Assembly: GCA_022747635.1 (NCBI GenBank)
Contig: JAKTNV010000006.1
Location: 67,728,590-67,792,589, forward strand
DNA from: Hetaerina americana
Taxonomy: Eukaryota; Arthropoda; Insecta; Odonata; Calopterygidae
Direction: 5' to 3'
DNA: 64,000 bases
Program-made: the position numbers and the translations under genes
The notes under the pieces: model-generated
Seen by the model: only the letters and a program-made list of their open reading frames with translations
Told to the model about the DNA's origin: nothing
Database searches by the model: none
Shown: positions 22,831 through 34,696 of the stretch, piece after piece
Numbering within the stretch: position 1 is the first letter of the stretch
How the letters are laid out: each line of letters opens with the position of its first letter

Positions 22831-23559
22831 GCTTTAATTCTTTAGTATTGTATGCGGTGTGGCAGATGCCTATGCTGCCAATCTCCGCTTTGCATCGATC
22901 CGTTATTCGTCTTTCCTCTCATACGTCAGGTGTGTGACGTTGCACCAAATGTTCACTCTCTCGTTCTTATAACCAGCACATTGGGCTAATTGACGGATTT
23001 CTCCATCGACATTCTCAATTATTAACCTTTAACAATGGACACTATACCATAGAAGAAGGACTTATTGTAATGTCGATTTCAGTCAGTGTTTTGTTAAGCG
23101 AGGAATTAAAATGAATTGTTTTACGCCGTATTGTCTGTGTATACCCAAAACCTACCTTAAACAAAAGAAAACCAATGATAATTATGATATTGTAATATAA
23201 TATATAATAGGAATATTTTTAGTGTCACATTAGGAAGTTGGCGTGTATTTTTGAACGGAATTATAGTATTTCAAGCCGATGCATGAGAATGCCTAATGAG
23301 TGCATAGCTCATTTTATTTGAATCAATGGAGAGTGGGTATTTTGTTTTCGCCTGATCACTAATGGCCGATTCTGTTGATGCCTCGGTTTTCGAAACGTAG
23401 CCTATAACTGATAGCCTAACGGATTGGTTTTATAAGGCCCAATGCTGGGAACGGCAGTTTTTACGGGGCTTGTGCATATCGATTGGCACCCTGAGATGGT
23501 GAAAATGGTGGTAGGAATTGGTTAGTTATAATATTCTGTAGTATGCCTCAGGTATTATA
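22831..23559. other. AT-rich spacer, nothing recognised
   Basis: No supported gene or repeat boundary. Confidence 0.45.
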
Positions 23560-23827
23560 ACCCCACCGTAGTAAGCAACCTAAAGGTTGGTTTGGTGGTT
23601 AAAGGTAGAGGTCACCTCGAACAAAGTCCAGCGACACGAGAAACACAAATACAATGGTAAGGAGGCCATTCCCTGTCCCTGTTTTGCCTGTGATTTCTTC
23701 TCTAATTCCCAAAAATTGATTCAGATTGGGTGAAGCCGAGGGTGCCCGGAGGAGTTAGATCCCGAAATCGAACCCGGTCAATCCAGTAAGTCGATGCTCT
23801 AATCACTGGACTACCACGCCCCCCATA
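23560..23827 (-). repeat. tRNA-derived SINE, family 4
   Basis: On the minus strand the head reads GGGGGGCGTGGTAGTCCAGT, then GATTAGAGCATCGACTTACT, with the B box GGGTTCGATTTC (complement at about 23768-23780). This is a tRNA-like head with recognisable A and B boxes. A body of about 170 bp follows to near 23560. The acceptor stem is poor and no intact tRNA fold is evident, so I call it a SINE or tRNA pseudogene. Confidence 0.6.
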
Positions 23828-24339
23828 GGTGATAAACGTAACATTATAACACCATTCTATTACTTGATGACACTTTCTGGCGAAGGCAGGGTATACGTGG
23901 GGTCGGTAGAAAATTTTTAATGCAAACATTCCTTTCGCAATTTTGCCAAAATCAGTTTAGTGTTCACTTCCGAAATTTTTCCTGGTATATTTTGCTGTGC
24001 TCGTTCCTTACTGAATGTCAATTAGTAAGTTTGGTGAATGTAATTCATATTTCATTGAAAGGATAATGCAGGAAAGAAATCTTTTCGTGCACAGTTTTCT
24101 AAAGTTATCATTTGCGGATAAATGAGACTCAAAGGAGAGAGATATTTAATGAGCATATTTGAATTTGAAATTTTTTCCGAGTATTAAAACAATAAATTTG
24201 GAAAGATTAGTTGTCGGAGCAGTTATGTGTTACCACACCTCACAGATTTATAAAAAAAACAATACTTTTGAAGTATATAATTGGTGAACTAGATCATTAT
24301 TTAAAATAAATTAATTTTCTTTCAATTCCCATTTCCCCG
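23828..24339. other. AT-rich spacer, nothing recognised
   Basis: No supported features. Confidence 0.45.
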
Positions 24340-24960
24340 GCACTCTTTGCCTCACCGAGTCCCCGCACGCGCTAATACTATTTTCCTCTTATTCACTCTG
24401 GGCTGACTTCCTATCAAACGCCTGTATCAAAATGTTCGCGAACGTGCCTCGCTCGATTCTTCCTCAGGCAGAAATGAAAGAAAAAAAAGGAGATAGGACT
24501 TCGTCCACCCACCCTCTCCCCTTTTTCTATTAAAAAACCTACCTCCCTCCAGGCTCCAACCATCCGACCACACAAGTAAGTTGGCCCATTTGTTCTGTGT
24601 GTGTTTTTGTGTGTGCATGCCTACGTGGGCAAGTTTGTGTGTGTGGATCGTCCCAAGGCGGCTCACTTGCCCGTGAGTTGAATTTCAGAGATCGGGAGAG
24701 ACCCTTCCAGCTAGCGACGTGCTCCCCCTCGAATCCCTTTCCTTCCTCCTTTGCCCTAGCTTCTTCTCACCCTGCCTTCTGGCCTTTAGAATGATCCCCA
24801 CATCCCCGTTTGCCCTCTTGCCTCGGCGCTGCGGAGGAAGAGAAGTTTGCAGCCGCTGCTTGGCATCCGCCTTTGCAGAGCGTTGATCTATCGCCCGGCG
24901 GATGTGGCGAAGTCAGTCCAAGGAAATCATTCACCGGCAGTTACGCTTTTTTACTATTCT
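24340..24960. other. GC-rich island with (GT)n, possible promoter or exon region
   Basis: This is one of the longest GC- and CpG-rich islands in the window. It contains a GT-rich tract (about 24590-24650) and several overlapping frames (up to 127 codons, starting at 24810), none with a known domain. Such islands in otherwise AT-rich insect DNA are often promoters with untranslated first exons, but nothing here proves it. Confidence 0.3.
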
Positions 24961-27110
24961 TCATCCGCGAGATTGATTTCGTTTTTGTGGTGCTTAACTT
25001 TCTTCATCGTGGTAATAAGCCCGAAAGTGGGTTTTCAATATTATTTTGTGTTAAATATAACAGATTTTGCAATCAATACTATATGCGAAAACGATTTCGC
25101 ATCGTTATTCCTAGCGTAGTTCTTTTGATCAAAACGTCGGCTACGCGTTTACCTTTTAAAGTAGCATTACGTAAGTCTAGGGAAGAGGAATGAGTTAAAA
25201 GCTAAAAATAAACATTGCAAATGAGAAGTATTTCAAAGTTTATGTAGAATCCATTTTGCAGAAGATATAGCCGTATAATGACGAGCATGGTTTTTTACTA
25301 TCGATAAAGGTTCCCTCAGTGCAATTCGAAGGGTATATTTATTTTAGGTAAATATACCAAGGGAATTAAGTCCGTAATTAGTTCACTTGTTTGGAACATG
25401 AATAAATAAATCAAATTTAGAAATAAATTTCACTGATCTGAAATGTAAAAGGAATTTGATTTCATTAGTTATGAACTTTAAGTTACGTGCATGTATTTCA
25501 CAGTTCAGTTATAGCAGTTGTTGTATTGCGTACATATGGTCCTACAAATCTGTTTCTTCTTTCCTTCAAGTATGCAATTGTATTCATGGATAGTGGAAGG
25601 AGGATTAAGATATACTAAATAGAAAATGATGCAAACCTTGGTGCGTGTATTGAATCGGGAGATTTAAGTTGTTGGAAAAACGTGGGATCATAAGATATTT
25701 CGAATAGTACTTAATACTTAATAAGTACAAACATCCTACTTGTCTCAGGCAAGACCTTGACGTTACATGAAAGGTGTTTCACGGTATTCTTCAAAAAAAT
25801 ATAAAAGTTCTTTTCCGCCTAAGATTGTTTTCTTCAGTAACTAATTATTTCTCTCCCATTACGCTGCCCGAATTGTTATGTTTTGAAGTTTACTTTCTCT
25901 CAACCGAACATTATTTTTCTGTGCGATATGCTATAAGCCACTGGAATGGTAGGAGCAATGGAAATGATGTCAATAGTTTTGACCATTCATGAAAGACTGT
26001 TAGCTATTATAATTTTCTATCGTATAATGTAGTGGAAAGTTACAAGAATCAAATTACTGCAGAAGGATCATCATAATGAGTAACGAAACCATAAACCAAA
26101 GAAAAATATAGCTATTTCTAAATATTTTAGGCATGTAGACTGTATGTATCAACTTTATAAAAGTCTTTAATTAGTGATGATGCTGTTTTTCACCAAATGG
26201 TTGTAAGTCGCAGCTGTTTCCTTATCATATTATTCTAGTAAAATACATTTTACACCAATTCGTAATGCAATTTTTTTCTTCCTCCTTCTACAGCATCTGT
26301 AAACAGTCCCTTACTCTCTCAGTCACCAACTTCGCCGTATTTTAACACTCTCTCTTCCACTACCATAGCTCACATTTCTTTATTTTTTTCTCACTTTCCT
26401 GACTTCTTTTTCTCTTCCTCTCGAAGCTATCATCCTTAAATCTATCCACTTCATGCCTGTTAAATACAAATCTTTGCACTCTGCCGGTATTTATTTATAT
26501 ACATTGAATAATTTATTTTTCTAGATCCATACTAAAGGGTTATTTACTTGATTTTCCGCAAGGCAATTTTCTATTGCCTTCGCAATAAATATTCTGATGA
26601 AGATTTTTCCGTGATATTTTATCTTAAAATACTTCAAATAACCAGGGATAATTGTTCAAATGGCTCCAGTTTTTCCTTCTTAAAGTAAAGTTCATGATTA
26701 TTATTTATCAATAATCTTTCAATAGATTTTACAGTAGTTTTTGTGCGATGTACCATTATCCCATGCCTCTCACCCTAATTTTTCAATTTTCTTAATAATC
26801 ACTGCAATCCATTATAAGTCATCAAGTCGTGTATTTGTTTGGAAGGACCCATCCAACTAAACCCATACCGTTTGATTTTCTAGGGGGTTTTGTGGGAAAT
26901 TGCTGGAGAGTAGGCATACGAGGAGCTTTTCTTTATTATAAATTGTGAAGATCACGTGTTTTAGGGATAAGTAACAGATAAAGTCTAGCATTACTTATCA
27001 AGGTGAACTTTTGGATTTACCATCAAGATGAAGTTGTAGCTATCACGATCTGGATAAAGAATGGGTGAGATCTGAATATGATGGCGAGCAGAGGTCGGTT
27101 TAAGTCACGA
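24961..27110. other. AT-rich stretch, nothing recognised
   Basis: About 2.1 kb of AT-rich DNA. A pyrimidine-rich segment at 26275-26460 might be a decayed LINE in reverse orientation, but no motif is clear. Confidence 0.45.
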
Positions 27111-27500
27111 GTGTTACATTAGGGATTAAGCCAAGCATAACATAGCCGGCGCACTTCACAAGGACGCAAATACCTGCAAGTTCACTCACTGGCCAGTCAA
27201 AGGACGCTCTATATCCTCCGCGAAGAGAGACACCCGACGCTTTCCCAGTTCCCGACTATAGTTGCGAAAATCTGCTGAGCCGGTGGACGCTGGACGACGC
27301 AAACAGAGCCGTACCCTCCGACAGAGAGCCTTAAACCTAGTGTCTCTCTCTAAGGAGGGCTAGCTGTTAAACACTGTTTTTAGGGTTCCGAAGGGCAACT
27401 TAAGATCCACCTCCACCTAGGAGCGGGTATGACCCGACTCAAGGCAAAGCCCGATCGATCAACGACACCGTAAGGGGAGGGGTCATACAGTCCAGTATCG
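27111..27500. other. GC-rich block of unknown origin
   Basis: About 390 bp of GC-rich sequence with abrupt edges inside AT-rich DNA. It has many stops in every frame and no tRNA-like boxes. Sharp edges suggest an inserted repeat (for example a 5' LINE or LTR part) rather than gradual composition drift. No second copy is seen in this window. Confidence 0.3.
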
Positions 27501-29190
27501 AGAGCATTTCTTTATGTCCCTGCTGCAGATATCTTCGGATAAGGATATTTTTTGTTTTCTTATATTTGACTTATTTAAAACATGTTCTCCGTTTTATAAG
27601 AAATACCCTAATCATTAGAAAACTATATATACCGGGTAGCAAGAAATTAAAATCTTGAAAAACAATGTCCATTTCACAAATCCTACATATGATAAAATGT
27701 GCCAAATTAATTTTTTTCTGTTAACTATTAAGGTTCAATGTAGTCGCTGCAGAACCCATTCCTCTTATCCCACGCCTTCTATGTATCATGATACTTGATG
27801 GCATTATTAAAGTATAAAATTATCACGAGACAGATTCCATTGCCACAATTCAATCTGTTACAATCATACTGTCGTAAAAAACGGAGAACCGTTAATAAAA
27901 TGAATCCCTGACCTATAAGTATGAATGTTTTAGTTTTTTCGATAATTATGAATAGTTTTGACAACAACTTTAAGTAAGTTAATGGAAGTAATAAAAAAAT
28001 TCTTTGCTAGATAGGCGTGAGGCCTTGTTTGATGTAATTTCTTGTTTTAAAAGTGAAGATGAATCAAACAGTGACACAAGTATGAGCACTATTTCCTTGT
28101 TTTCGTTTGATTCACGATCTACTAAACACTGAAAGAACCATGGAATTCTGCTCATAGTTATTCTTATTTCTAACCCAACGTTGAGTTCAGTGTGCCTTAA
28201 ATTTTGATTTTATTCACGCATAAAAATGTTTCCCGGTATATCGGTCTCACATCACGGGAAGCGCAATTGGAAATCTGTTCGGACTTTGATCTGTGGTCTT
28301 CAATTATTAGCCAAGGGGCTCACGTCTGGAGTTCATTGATGACTTTTGAAATTTTAGATATCTGAATATGAAAGTTGTCATGATGGAAAAGTTACGATTG
28401 TGTCCAAAATATCATTCGAGACATTCAAAGAACTTACTTCCTCGGCAATCGATTTTTTTAGTAAAAACTTTTAGCCAAATAAAAAAGAGTATAAAGATTT
28501 ACTTGCAGTGACTTATCTTTCAAATTTACAAATTTCAAAAATACTTGAGCGTTCAAGAATAATGCTGTTCTTTTTATGCCAGGTTCGTTTGTTGAGAATT
28601 TTAGCATCGGTGCCTTGTTCAAAATTTTGGAAAAAACAACGATTATCCCCATGGAATGCATATTGATGGCATAATTTCTTCATATAGACCATTTTCAAAA
28701 TATTTCACTAAATGTTTGAGCAAATATGAAATTGATGGGTATGATATTTTTCCATATAACTTTGAAAAAAGTTATACGCCAAAAGCTTCGAGGCATACTG
28801 TCTAAGCGACCTCTTCCCGGGACTGAGGCTAGTTTTGTGTTATACGTATTATGACGAAAATACGTTGCATAAAAAGACATTGTGCATATAAATCTTGACC
28901 CACTTCATTGATCATATCTCAATGCCTTTTATGAGTGGTACTGAGGTATTCTTTATTTCGTTATTCTAGATCTGTTTCTTGTTCTAGTTTTACTATTCTA
29001 TTTTCAGTATTCTACCAAATCTGCGAAATATATCAACCGTAAAAAGAAGACTCGTGCAAGTTGTGGCTATTGACTGCTATATGCAAAAGCAAAGTAAATA
29101 TATTCGTCAAAATTGTGCAATAAAGAGGTAATAATAAATTAGAATGAAGTGTAATTGATGGTTTCCAGCGTAACTTTATGGAATCGATTC
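27501..29190. other. AT-rich stretch, nothing recognised
   Basis: No supported gene. Short frames only. Confidence 0.45.
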
Positions 29191-29276
29191 ATATTGAAAA
29201 TGAAAAATAGTAACTTTGTGATTCATCTGAACATTTTAAGCGAAATCACAAAGTTACTATTTTTCATTCCCAATAT
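29191..29276. repeat. hairpin with 25-nt perfect arms
   Basis: Arms at 29199-29223 and 29244-29268 are perfect complements (AATGAAAAATAGTAACTTTG continuing to GTGATT), with a 20-nt loop. Pairing probably extends outward a further 8 or so bases with mismatches. This is unlike the tRNA-SINE arms, so it is a separate foldback structure, perhaps a tiny non-autonomous element. Confidence 0.8.
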
Positions 29277-32200
29277 AATAAAGTAAATCAGACTATCGAA
29301 GGAAGCGTAGAGGAGAAGAGTTTAATTTAAAAAGCATTGCCAAATATGATTTACAAAAAGTAGGCAATGGAAGACGTCAGAGCGAGGAACTACAATATGA
29401 ACAAATGAATAGGCTGGCAGTTGACAGGATTATTTTGGAGATCTCCTACAAAACAGTTTTCGGCTTGACCACGCATAGTGATATCATTTCAATATTATTT
29501 TCAGTAATTCAAAGTAATATTTGCTATGGGTTTCTATTACTTTACATTATTTCATTTAATGCAACTTATTATTGCCCTAATATAACTTGAACTTAGCCTC
29601 TTGGCATCAAAACAGGGAAAAACCTTAAGCTAAGTTTAGAATCGGCAACCTTGGGCACCCGAAGACTTGCAAGAGTCGAGAGTAAAATTAATTCTTTCTC
29701 GATTAATTATAAAATATTTCATTGCAATTTTCATTTAGAAAGGTGATTTCAAACATTTATTTTATAATATTTAAAAAAGAATAGGAATAAAAGATTTTAA
29801 TGCCATAATTATGAATATTATGGTGTAACCAGGGTCATGCATATCTGACTGATGCGATAGGACTCATCAGAGGTGCATATACTTAGGGTACTGTTGTGCA
29901 GTGCAGCGTTTAAATATTCAACATGCCTTCTATTAAAAAAAATAAACTAATTTTTTCTTGGTCACCCGAGCAATTTAAGCGTATTAACCTTGTATCATCA
30001 CATACATGTACCAGTATGTTTACCTGAGTCTGTCCGTTTTCTCGCTTCTCAAGGAACCCCCTGACGTCATAGATTTGGAATCTTTCCATCCCTGTTTTTT
30101 TAAGCCACTTCAGATTCTAATTTAACTCCTGACCGGATTTCGATGGCTCCCTTAATACCGAGTCGTCTTTTTCTATTGCCATGAGGTCATGTACAAGGCA
30201 TTAAGCTATTTCAAGCTGTCTCCTGTATGAATTACGCCTAACTCGACCTTAAGCCGCTGCATATCTGCACCTACCTTTTAGTGAATGAATTCAAAAAGCA
30301 ATGATTGCATCTGAACCGCGACATTTATGTATATTTTTTGAACTGCTTGAAAGTTATAAATTCGTAACTCTTGACGGCAACCATTTACCAAGTCCGTTAA
30401 ACAGAATTTTTCAGTTAATAGATCTTTTTCACAATACATCGGGAAACAATAACTTGGTTCATGTCGCGGATTTGTCCTAAAAGTTCCTGAAGTGTTAGAA
30501 GACGCATTATAAAGATTTGAAATGAAGGTGGTTGAAGATTTGAAGAGCTCCATGAATTTTTAAAAACTAATCAAAAATTGGTACCTTTGGTATACCATTC
30601 TTCTGGGAGTCAGTTTTCTTTAAATTTTGTGGATCGAGGGTAACTAGAAAATAATATCTGTTTAAGAGTTTGTTTTAAAAGTGTAATGATGATTTTATGT
30701 CATCTGCTCCTGGAGTAAAAATGCTTAATACTGGTGGCTAAGTTTCCAACTCCTTGGAAAAAATCATTAGTAAATTATTCAGTCTTAGCTTAACTCAATT
30801 ACAATCAATAGGTAAATTCAAAGGTAGTTTCTTGATCTAGAACAAACCAGAATCACTCCAATAATGCTTCCTATTTAGCTTGAGACGGAAAAATGGCATT
30901 GACATTTTCTTACAAATTTAGTTTGTGGAATATATAAAAGTTACTTCTCGATGCAACAAAATTGATAATAATCTAAATAATTTCAGTATCAATAGATCTT
31001 TATTTTTCGTGATCGAAAAACGTGTTGACTGTTCCTAGATAAGCGTCCACTAGGCTTTACTCTAGTCACACACATTTTGACAAATTTCTATTTAAGGAAT
31101 GAATTATCTCTGGCTCAATAATTTACACTACAATAGCAGTGTTTTTTTCAGGAGTCCCCGAAAGAGCTTCTTAGTAACATGATTTTCATTAAAAGCAGTA
31201 ATCCCTTGACCCAAGGCTCCCACTTGCTCACAAATACGCTACATGTAATTTCTTCCTGTATGTATTTCTATTCATTAAACACAACCCGCACTCAAAATGC
31301 GAGCATCACGAATTTTTATTGTCAATGGTGTATTGCTGGAATTCAAAGATTGGCATTTCATGTAAAAAGGTCGCACAGCATCTTGGTACCAAAGACTCCG
31401 ATTACCATTGCCCTTCTAAACCATGAAATAACGGTGAAAATATGTATACCGTCAGTATCCTTACTAGATTAATATATATTCCTCGGAAAATATTTGTTTG
31501 AATTCTGTTTCATGTATTTACCACTAGACGCCGTACATTCTGTGATCAAATTAGTCTATCCTTCCTTTCTTATTAAAAAAAAACTCGGAAGATCCAGGCT
31601 ATCACTTAAAGCTGCATTCATGATCATCTAACGGCTTACGACGCAACGCCAATATTTGAAGAGAATTAGAGGGATACAAAATCTAATGGATTAATTCAGT
31701 TTTATGATTCTAAGCATTTGCAAAGCTAGATGCACATCTCTTTCTGTAATTCAATTATTTTTTCTGAAATTAAATTGGGAAATTTTGAGCCCCCATTTAC
31801 GCATATGGATACATATTAAAATGCAGTATCTTTCTTTCTAGTCGTTTTAGTAGTAAAATTCATATCAGGATAAAAATTTCATCGTTTTCTTTAGCTCAAG
31901 AAAATGAGCGAAGAATAAGAAAATTATTCTCGGAAAACAGAACAAAAACTGGATATTATGCGTAGTCTACTAACGTTAAGGGATAGAATTATAAAATGAA
32001 GTTTGACTTTAGGATGTGATTTTTTATATTTTCTTGGACATTAGATAATTTCGAGTATTAATCAAGTTTCCATGTGTGAACCATTTGAAAAATTGGAACT
32101 GACTTCCATAAATCGAATTCGTTCAAAAACCAACGTTTTTGGTCAATTTTAAAAAGTTCTTCTTTGCTCTTATTACTACCAAATTCACCAATTCTATTCT

Positions 32201-32439
32201 AGTTTCATGCCACAAAACTCAATTCTTCATTTCAAAGCCCTGACTTTTTTCCATCAACTTCTGTGCATTTTAAATTTCACTGGTTTTCCATTCGTTTTAT
32301 ATTCGTTGATTTCCTTAGTTACTATTAGTTTTGAGGTAGTTGACTTACAACTAAGGTCTTTTGCGCTATTAGGAATAAGTGAGTAATTTTGTAGAGGTAG
32401 GATGTTCAGGGAGCTGACAATGATTGAAGAGAGACCCGG
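29277..32439. other. AT-rich stretch, nothing recognised
   Basis: About 3.2 kb. Open frames of 91 codons (30278-30553, minus) and 97 codons (31179-31472, plus) show no family motifs. Confidence 0.45.
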
Positions 32440-32650
32440 CGTCAGCATTAGCCTGCTCTAAACGACAAGCGCCAAGGGGTCCAGAATTTAACTCCCCACT
32501 CGACGGACGGTACGCTCCACTTGAAGTGCTCTATATGCAGCAATCCACATTAGGGATCGGATTACTACTGAAAAATCCAGTTAACTCGGATATTCGAACC
32601 CAGACCATCAGGGTGGGAGGCCAGTATTAGGCACCGCACCGACCTGATTT
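32440..32650 (-). repeat. tRNA-derived SINE, family 5
   Basis: The minus strand begins CAGGTCGGTGCGGTGCCTAA and continues to a B box, GGGTTCGAATATCCGAG, with CCTCCCACCCTGATGGTCTG between them. The body then runs to about 32440. A tRNA-like head followed by an unrelated body is the mark of a SINE. The cloverleaf is not complete. Confidence 0.6.
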
Positions 32651-34042
32651 CCCATTAGTTCTATTCTCGTCGACATATGTTCATATGGAATTCATCTGAT
32701 TCATTTCGCTAACTATGTTGACAGATAACGTGTACCTTAGCTCAAAGAAGATTTAAAAAAGTACACTTTTATCTTAGTAAATATATTCCTTCGATAAGGA
32801 TGCTAACGTGCCGAAATATAGTTCAATATATCATATCTGTTAAGGATGATAATGTGACAATAATCGTAATAAATTAGGTCATTCCCAGCTTATTGAAAGT
32901 AGGCAATAGCTGAAACATGATCTGGAAATCATTCAATGGCCTTTCGTAGCGTTTGCTAGAATACACTCGATAACATCGTTCTATGAAACCGTGTTCGAGT
33001 CGGCTGAGGCTGGCCAAAAAAATTTATTGCTTTTAAAATTGCACAAATATTTATAATTGACGTGCTAATAATAGTGAAAAACATGCCTGTAGTTAAACAG
33101 GTTTTTCATATATGCGTTCAACGGTACTACTTTCTCCAAAATTGACTTATATTTAATAATTTAAATTCAATAAATCTTAAGTACAGCATCCTGCTTTGGC
33201 CCATTTTATACCTACCTCCTAACACCTAATCAGTTATAAGCGCAGTTATTTCTTCGAAACGCTCCTCAGACGTCACTTCGCACGTGGTAGCCATAGAAAA
33301 CAATGGTGTCGGTGGATAACCTCTAACCGAGGATCGTGATTGGTAATTTATTTTCCCTTCCCTCCTCCCCTCAACCCCTACTTCAAGGCCCTCATTTTTT
33401 CTTTTCTTTTCTTCCCTATGTCTAATATCACGAATGAAGACGTGCAACAAATGCATTAGTGATGGCGAGTTGTGGTTGACGAGGCCGTACGCGGTAGCTA
33501 AGCGTAAGAAAAACAACGTTGGCGTTCTATCTTCTAAATTGGGGATAATGGAGCATAGATCATTTGGTGTAAAATATATCAAGGAGATTTGTCATTGTCG
33601 GTTGCCTTTTTTGTATGTGATTTCGTCACATCGATGACCGGACGGTATGTAACTTATCTTTTTTAACTCGTTTATCGAATTAAAAGTGTGGCGATTTTTA
33701 ATTGACGTTTCATCATTACAAAGGCAATTTAAATCAATAAATTAAAAATATATTGATATTTTTACTTCAGCGATAATGGATTTTCACAAAGTTAAGCCAG
33801 AAAACATCGAATATATGACGATTTAAGTCATAAAATAATGTTTCATAAATTCTTCTGTCGGTGAACTCTCATAAACTGTCTGTAAACTAACATCAACTGT
33901 CAGTGTATTCATCGGATTATTCTTATTAAATACATCACATATGTAGGTTACGTAGAGTTTTATTTGCAATCGCTAGGAAGCACGAGATAGCACTCGTATT
34001 ATATGAATTACCGTTTGTAGTCGAAATGAAAGGCGGTTGTTC
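32651..34042. other. mixed stretch, no recognised gene
   Basis: Includes a weakly tRNA-like segment (32940-33010, B-box-like GTGTTCGAGTC) and a GC-richer part at 33230-33640 with a 118-codon minus frame without known domains. No supported gene. Confidence 0.4.
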
Positions 34043-34135
34043 GATCTCGTGTATGGGTCGACCCCCTAATTTTTGCTTAAAATTTCCATTTTTTACATAT
34101 CTCGCTTATAGGTCGACCACAATTTTTCATTAATA
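34043..34135. repeat. short imperfect direct repeat around GGTCGACC
   Basis: Two copies of a 36-38 bp unit, about 56 bp apart, share the order ATCTCG..TAT.GGTCGACC..(C)AATTTTT..TTA (34043-34080 and 34099-34135). Probably part of a dispersed repeat. Confidence 0.6.
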
Positions 34136-34696
34136 TTAATTGCTGTTAAGTTAATTCCAGGGGATTTGCGTTAATTATCACTAGTGAACTTTTGTTATAC
34201 AGGTATGCAAATCCTACGGCAATAAAGGTTAAAGAAGATATAATTTAAAAACTTTAATACCTTGTGTACAAGTTGACAATTCTTTCATATAAATCAAAAT
34301 GTACAGCATTATGGCAATATTTTTTCATGATATAAACTCTCAGCCGGCTTTAAGCTCAGAGTTGATAACAACCGTAAAACCAATAATTGATCTGCCATTG
34401 TGTTTGAAAAAAAACAGCCGAGACTGGTAGAAAGTTTCTGAATTATTCAGAAAAAGTCCCATGCGCTAACGGCGGGAAGTGTAGTAAATGGCCGGAATCT
34501 GAAAAGAGGTTCAAAAGTATGTTCTTGAGAACCGTCAAAATGGAATAACCATTTCTCGTGAATTCATTCGAGGCTTCGCCATGAAGAAAGCAAAGCTCTT
34601 CAATGTTACAGGCTTCAAGGTAAGTTCTCATTGGTGTAAGAGATTAATGTATTGGTGCAATTTTGCACAATGGCAGAAAAGGAAAATACCATCTCA

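Noticed and set aside
24810..25193. 127-codon plus frame in a GC-rich island
   Set aside because: It begins in CpG-rich sequence and continues into AT-rich DNA with a change of composition inside the frame. No domain.
30062..30069. Perfect CRE palindrome TGACGTCA
   Set aside because: An 8-bp motif is expected by chance about once per 65 kb, and nothing around it supports a promoter.
33226..33582. 118-codon minus frame
   Set aside because: No recognisable domain or splice context. Its charged centre derives from a pyrimidine tract on the other strand.
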